A DNA stretch of 35,588 nucleotides from DASVAL01 sp035649575 (lineage in GTDB: Bacteria > Planctomycetota > UBA1135 > UBA2386). The notes below the pieces were generated by a model. That model was not told where the DNA came from, searched no databases, and saw only the letters and a program-made list of their open reading frames with translations. Location of the stretch: positions 1 through 35,588 of the forward strand of contig DASRJH010000301.1 of the NCBI GenBank assembly GCA_035649575.1, read 5' to 3'. The position numbers and the translations under genes were made by a program. Within the stretch, counting starts at the first letter, position 1, and every line of letters starts with the position of its first letter. Positions 31,446 through 35,588 of the stretch are shown in pieces.

Positions 31446-33779
31446 CTAGATGAGGCGGGCCCGCTTGCGCAGCAGCCACTCGGTGCCGAGCACGGCCAGC
31501 AGCAGCAGCAGGGACCACATCGTGTCCCAGGCAGGACGCGTGCGCGTGTCCTCGCGGCTCTCGTAGGACTTGCGGTTCGCGAAGTCGCGCGCGAGGTCGG
31601 CAGCCTCGGCGATGAAGACGTAGCGGCCTGCGCCTTCGGTGCCGCCGCTCGCCGCCGCGATGCGGCGCAACGTCTCGACGTCCTGGCTCGAGTCCGACAT
31701 CTCCTTGTCGGGGATCCGCACGAGCAGGTCCTCGCGCGCGAGCACCGCGTCGTCCTTGTTCTGGTTCGCGAACACGAGGAAGCTGTAGGCGCCCGGCACG
31801 TCCATCGTGAAGGTCGACTGGTAGGCCCCGGGCTCGTTGGGGATCGAGCGCAGCACACGCTTCTCGACTTCGCCTTTCTGGTTGCGCAGGAAGATCGGCT
31901 GCTCGCTGGCGACGGCTGGCTGCAGCTCGGCATCGTGCACACGTAGCTGCACGCGCACCTTGTCCCCTGTCTCGAGCAGGGCCTTGTCGATCGTGAGCTC
32001 GAGCAGATCGTTGCGGCGCTGCAACCTGCCCTGGGCCAGGTGACGCACGACGTTGCGCCAGAACGCGTCCATGTAGGTCTCGGCATACGGATCGCGCCAG
32101 CGCCACGTTTCGTCGGTCGCGATGAAGAACGTGTTGCCGCGCGGGAACGCGCTCACGACCGCGATCGGGCGCTTGCCATACGAGTTGCTGTCGGTCGGAT
32201 GGCGCAGCAGCACGGTCGCGCCGGGCTTGGCGCGCTGCACCGGGTGGTAGACGTAGAAGCCCGGCAGGCCATCCTCCCAGAGCCGCCGGTTGAACGCCGG
32301 GTCGCGCTGCAACAGCAGGATGTCGTGCGGCTGCAGCGCATTCTCGAGCACCGGCCGGAACAGGTGTTCGCGCGAGATCGGGTTCTGCTGCAACCACGAG
32401 CGGTCCTCGAGCACGACGGGCAGCAGGTCCTGCAGCGGCGTGTTGCGATAGCGCTCAGGCATCGCCGAGTCGCCGAACAGGAAGCCGGCGCCGCCGCCGA
32501 ACTCGACGAACTTGACGAGCTTCTCGAGCCAGTCCCGGCGGCCGTCTTCGGTCGCGGCGATGCGTTCAGGAGCCACGTCGCCGATCAGCACGACGTGGTA
32601 TTGCAGCAGTTCCTTGTCGCTGCGCGGGATGTCGCGCAACGGCGGCAGTTCCTTGCTGTGTTCCTGCTCGAAGCGCGGGCTCGCTTCGAACAGCACGGCC
32701 TGCATCTGGATGCTCGGGTCGACCCGCTTCAAGCTGTTCTTGACGTAGCGGTATTCCCAGCGCGGCTTCTCCTCGATGTAGAGCACACGGATGCGCTCGT
32801 CGTTGACGCGCAGGAAGCGCGTGTCCTCGTTGTCGTCGACCTGGCTCTCCTCGGGCAGCGGGGCCAGCGAGAAGCGCAGCGTCCAGTCGCCGGGTTCCGT
32901 GAACGCGTGGAACACGCGCACGCGCGCGCTCTCGCCGTCCGCTGGCAGTTCACCGTTCGCGAGCGAGAGCGGCACGAACGGGCCGCCGTCGCGCGAGCCG
33001 TGCAGCTCGACACGCGCGTGTTGACCGCTCAAGCCCTCGGCGCGCAGCGTCACGTCGAACCCCACTTCCTCGAGGCACAGCGCCTCCTTGGGGCCCGGCG
33101 GGCCCACGAGCCACGCGTTGCGAGGTGGTTCGGGATCTCCGACGCCGACCGTGTGGATCGGGATGCCGCGCAGCGCGTAGTTGCGCGCGACCTCGACAGG
33201 GTCGAGACCAGCGTTGTTGCGGCCGTCCGAGACGAGCACGACCGCGTCGAGATTGGCGCCCGTACTCGCGGCCTGGTGCAGGTCCAGTGCGTCGCCGAGC
33301 GTCGTGCGGCTGCCGCGCGCGGTCAGTTCCTCGAGCGAGCGGATCGGGGCCGGCTTGCGCTGCACGCGGAACAGCCGGACATCGTGGGTCTCGCGCAGTT
33401 TCGCGAGCAGACCGTCGGGGCGGTCGAGCACGGCGCGCACGAGCTCTTCTCGCGTGTGCTTGCCGAGGTCCTCGGGGCCGACGAGCTGCTGCAGCGCGTC
33501 CTGCTGCTCGGCTGCCGGGTAGCGGTCCTTGCGCTGCATGCTCGCGCTGTCGTCGACGAGCACGTGGACCTGGTTCCGCGTGCGCCGGAACGTCGTCGTC
33601 TCGAACGCGGGCTGGAACAACAACACGCAGCAGATCGCGACGGCCAGCCACCGCAGCGCCGACAGCGCAACGCGCGTCGGGCGTTCGAGCCGGGTGAGGC
33701 CGCTGTAGGACCAGTAGACGAACAGGAGACTCGCGGGCACCACGAGCAGCGCGAGCACCCACGTGGGCGGCGCCTGCAT
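31446..33779 (-). CDS. VWA-domain membrane protein with amidotransferase-like domain
   Basis: The 777-residue protein has two N-terminal membrane helices (about 7-25 and 38-57) and a VWA domain (about 70-210) with an intact metal-binding site: 'DDSAS' (76-80), Thr in 'SRTTLGDAL' and 'SDG' (184-186). A beta domain follows (about 220-320), then a class-I-amidotransferase-like fold starting at 'IRVLYIEEKPRWEYRYVKNS', with 'EFGGGAGFLFGDSAMPERYR' but no obvious catalytic triad. Another beta domain and a C-terminal helix ('WSLLLLLAVLGTEWLL') end the protein. The start at ATG 33779 has GAGGAG about ten bases ahead. A TTG at 34025 would add 82 residues that look non-coding. It fits the VWA/BatA-type proteins encoded next to MoxR ATPases. 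It may hold partners in the envelope by metal-dependent contact. Confidence 0.85.
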   Translation of the reverse strand: MQAPPTWVLALLVVPASLLFVYWSYSGLTRLERPTRVALSALRWLAVAICCVLLFQPAFETTTFRRTRNQVHVLVDDSASMQRKDRYPAAEQQDALQQLVGPEDLGKHTREELVRAVLDRPDGLLAKLRETHDVRLFRVQRKPAPIRSLEELTARGSRTTLGDALDLHQAASTGANLDAVVLVSDGRNNAGLDPVEVARNYALRGIPIHTVGVGDPEPPRNAWLVGPPGPKEALCLEEVGFDVTLRAEGLSGQHARVELHGSRDGGPFVPLSLANGELPADGESARVRVFHAFTEPGDWTLRFSLAPLPEESQVDDNEDTRFLRVNDERIRVLYIEEKPRWEYRYVKNSLKRVDPSIQMQAVLFEASPRFEQEHSKELPPLRDIPRSDKELLQYHVVLIGDVAPERIAATEDGRRDWLEKLVKFVEFGGGAGFLFGDSAMPERYRNTPLQDLLPVVLEDRSWLQQNPISREHLFRPVLENALQPHDILLLQRDPAFNRRLWEDGLPGFYVYHPVQRAKPGATVLLRHPTDSNSYGKRPIAVVSAFPRGNTFFIATDETWRWRDPYAETYMDAFWRNVVRHLAQGRLQRRNDLLELTIDKALLETGDKVRVQLRVHDAELQPAVASEQPIFLRNQKGEVEKRVLRSIPNEPGAYQSTFTMDVPGAYSFLVFANQNKDDAVLAREDLLVRIPDKEMSDSSQDVETLRRIAAASGGTEGAGRYVFIAEAADLARDFANRKSYESREDTRTRPAWDTMWSLLLLLAVLGTEWLLRKRARLI

Positions 33780-33882
33780 GAAGCGGAACGTCTCCTCGAC
33801 GTAGGTCGAAGACTGCGGCGACTGCGGATCCTGCAGCAACCCGGTCGCGTCGTGCCATGGGCCCGTAGTCACGCAAGCTGTC

Positions 33883-33908
33883 GCGCTGCGCGACAGGTTG
33901 CGCAGCGC
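33883..33908. repeat. Intergenic inverted repeat (9-base arms)
   Basis: GCGCTGCGC (33883-33891) and GCGCAGCGC (33900-33908) are perfectly complementary around an eight-base loop. It lies in the 242-base gap between the BatA-like stop and the VWA start. Two further inverted repeats lie close by, GCAACCA/TGGTTGC (33965-33984) and the palindrome GCGGCCATGGCCGC (33983-33996). No T run follows in either direction. They may affect mRNA stability or differential expression within the operon. Confidence 0.45.
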
Positions 33909-34021
33909 AAGGGCCCCGAACGACAAACGGCCATGGTCGAACACCCCGCGCTTGGGCGCGGCTTGCAACCATGACCTTGGTTGCGGCCATGGCCGCGATG
34001 GGTAGGGGAGGAACATCGCGG

Positions 34022-35588
34022 TCAACTCCGTCGCACCGAGACGTAGCGCGCGAGCGCGGCCTCGCCGAGCACGAACAACAGGGTCAGCAACAACAGCGTC
34101 GGGCCCAGGTCGCTGCGGTCCGGGTCATCGATCGCGGTTGTGGCTGCGGGCAGGCTGTCGAGCACGTTCTGCAGCCCCAGCGCCTGCCGCGTCTGCTCGT
34201 GCGAGGCGTAGCGCAGGTCACCCTCTTCGGGATCGACATTGACGGCGAACGGCAGCGACAGCGGTTCCTTGCCGGCCTCGCGGTCGAGCACCATGTCGAA
34301 CACGTAGAACCCCGCGTAGCAGGTGTCGGCGTGCGGCGGCAGGGCATAACGTCCGCCGGGCATCGGCTTGCTCTCCTCGGCGAGTGGAGACTTGGCCCGG
34401 CCGTCGCGCTCGGGCCGGTTGACTTCGACGTTCTCGGGGCGCACGGGCAGCGAACACGACAGCTCGGCCCCGACCAGCGCGTGGAAGCGGTCGACGCCGG
34501 GCAGCGCGAGCCACTTCACGAAGCCGTGCAGCAGCGGCAGCGCCACCATCGGGTCGTCGAGGTGGTTCCAGCGATCGGGCCGGTATTCGGACGCGATCGC
34601 CGACGTCAGGAACACACACTTGCCTTCGCCGAACTGGCGCGTCGTGAGCAGCGGGGTCTGGTCGGCGTCCGTGAGGCGGGCCACGACCGTGGCGTCGGCG
34701 TGCAGCGTCTCGGCGGCGACGCCATACCAGCCAGAGATCGGATTGGCCTGGAAGACCTCGCGGTAGATCGGCTCCGTGAAGCCCGCGAACAGCGGATGGT
34801 TCGGCGCGATGATCGTAGCCGTGCGCAGCACGGAGCTGCCCAGCGCACCACCCATCGGGCGCAGCAGGCGGAACGGCATCGGTCCCGCGCCTGCCGCGTG
34901 CAAGTGCAGGTTGTAGCTCTCGGCGTCGGTCTGCTCGCCGAAGGCGACGAGCAGTCCACGGCCTGCCTGCAGCGCTTCGATCAGCGCCGTGGTCGCGCGC
35001 TGGTTCAGGCGGTCGAGGTCGGCGAGCACCGTGACGTCGTAGTTCTTCGGCGTGCACTGGCCGCTGAGCAGCGCGAGTGCATCGACGGCTTCGACCGCGA
35101 ACGTCGGTAACGTCGTCGGGTCGGGATCGAGCAGCGCCTGCCAGAGATAGCGGTAGGACAGCAACGGATCGCCGTCGGCGGCGCCGTCGACGAGCAGCAC
35201 GCGGATGCGGTCGCGCACCTCGACGGTCGCGAAGCGCTCGTCGTCGGCGACCAGCGCGTCGTTCTGGAACTGCACGTGCACGCGCCGCCTGCCGAGCTCG
35301 CGGAACGACACCTGGAAGTCCGCTTCACCTTCGGCGCCGGGCGGAACGCTGACCAGCTTGCGCAGCGGCTCGCTGCCATCGACCTCGAGCGTCACCTCGA
35401 AGTTCGCGGTCGCCTGGCCGCGGTTCTTCAGCGTCGCGACGAGATCCACCGGAGTGCGCAGCACTGCGGCCGGCTGTTCGACGCGCAGGTCCGTGATCTG
35501 CAAGTTGTCGGCCATGCCACCCTGGCGCTCCGCGGCGAACGGGCCGACGTCGATCCAGTGCAGCAGCGTGCCGGGTCGCTTCTGGATG
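34022..35588 (-). CDS. BatA-like membrane protein with amidotransferase-fold domain (5' end outside window)
   Basis: The frame stays open to the window edge, and the residues ahead of the first internal Met ('GTLLHWIDVGPFAAERQGG') read as real protein. The gene is therefore cut by the window, not started at 35515. The visible 520 or so residues contain a CARDB-like beta domain ('LVATLKNRGQATANFEVTLE'), an amidotransferase-like alpha/beta domain ('IRVLLVDG' to 'FGEGKCVFLTSAIASEYRPD'), a beta domain and a C-terminal membrane helix ('LGPTLLLLTLLFVLGEAALA'). The segment before the CARDB part matches the end of a VWA-like domain in BatA-type planctomycete proteins. It is the first visible gene of the minus-strand run. 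It shares architecture with the VWA protein at 31446-33779, so the two are probable paralogues working together. Confidence 0.8.
   Translation of the reverse strand, partial: IQKRPGTLLHWIDVGPFAAERQGGMADNLQITDLRVEQPAAVLRTPVDLVATLKNRGQATANFEVTLEVDGSEPLRKLVSVPPGAEGEADFQVSFRELGRRRVHVQFQNDALVADDERFATVEVRDRIRVLLVDGAADGDPLLSYRYLWQALLDPDPTTLPTFAVEAVDALALLSGQCTPKNYDVTVLADLDRLNQRATTALIEALQAGRGLLVAFGEQTDAESYNLHLHAAGAGPMPFRLLRPMGGALGSSVLRTATIIAPNHPLFAGFTEPIYREVFQANPISGWYGVAAETLHADATVVARLTDADQTPLLTTRQFGEGKCVFLTSAIASEYRPDRWNHLDDPMVALPLLHGFVKWLALPGVDRFHALVGAELSCSLPVRPENVEVNRPERDGRAKSPLAEESKPMPGGRYALPPHADTCYAGFYVFDMVLDREAGKEPLSLPFAVNVDPEEGDLRYASHEQTRQALGLQNVLDSLPAATTAIDDPDRSDLGPTLLLLTLLFVLGEAALARYVSVRRS

Noticed and set aside
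31360..32397. N-terminal extension of the PQQ-propeller protein
   Set aside because: It overlaps the VWA gene in another frame and is Arg/Ala-rich. The signal peptide begins near 31335.
33780..34025. 82-residue extension of the VWA protein from a TTG start
   Set aside because: The residues do not resemble the membrane-helix start of this family, and a ribosome site precedes ATG 33779.

Overview
The window looks like chromosomal DNA of a high-GC Planctomycetota-type bacterium, probably from a deep lineage that keeps a peptidoglycan elongation machinery. Evidence for this is the very G/C-rich third codon positions, signal peptides ending in A-Q, and a block of VWA, PQQ-propeller, DUF4175 and QW-repeat secreted proteins typical of that phylum. 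The assignment is an inference from gene content; no marker gene such as rRNA is present.

Region 1 (1-7060) is accessory DNA. It starts with an IS1182-type insertion sequence whose left inverted repeat lies at base 1. A short membrane-protein remnant follows, then two multi-membrane GT-C-type glycosyltransferase genes in opposite directions with visibly lower GC than the rest. Two stretches of about 0.5-0.6 kb have no convincing gene. A secreted-protein gene broken by about five frameshifts ends the region. It abuts the 3' end of a tRNA-Met(CAT) gene (7064-7140, minus strand), the usual geometry of an integrated island.

Region 2 (7141-11455) holds a candidate structured RNA (7206-7423) with a long terminator-like hairpin. 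It leads into a three-gene plus-strand run: a ureohydrolase (agmatinase-like), moeA (molybdenum cofactor) and lnt (apolipoprotein N-acyltransferase).

Region 3 (11456-19655) has a promoter-like site, a membrane-anchored coiled-coil protein with an apparent C-terminal frameshift, and a 55-residue membrane protein. These precede a rod-complex set: mreB, a divergent mreC, mreD, a class B transpeptidase (PBP2) and rodA. The last four overlap by 4 bases at each junction. Together they would build and orient the lateral cell wall.

Region 4 (19680-35588, minus strand) is one long same-direction run. In transcription order it encodes: a BatA-like membrane protein cut by the window end, a VWA plus amidotransferase-fold membrane protein, a 1.5-kilo-residue PQQ-propeller/helical-repeat secreted protein, a QW-repeat (terpenoid-cyclase-fold) secreted protein, a DUF4175-like membrane protein, a giant secreted coiled-coil protein, and a small Gln/Pro/Gly-rich secreted protein. 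It resembles the MoxR-DUF58-BatA-VWA neighbourhoods of Planctomycetes. Its function is undescribed as far as I can tell, and it is the best candidate here for a novel envelope system.
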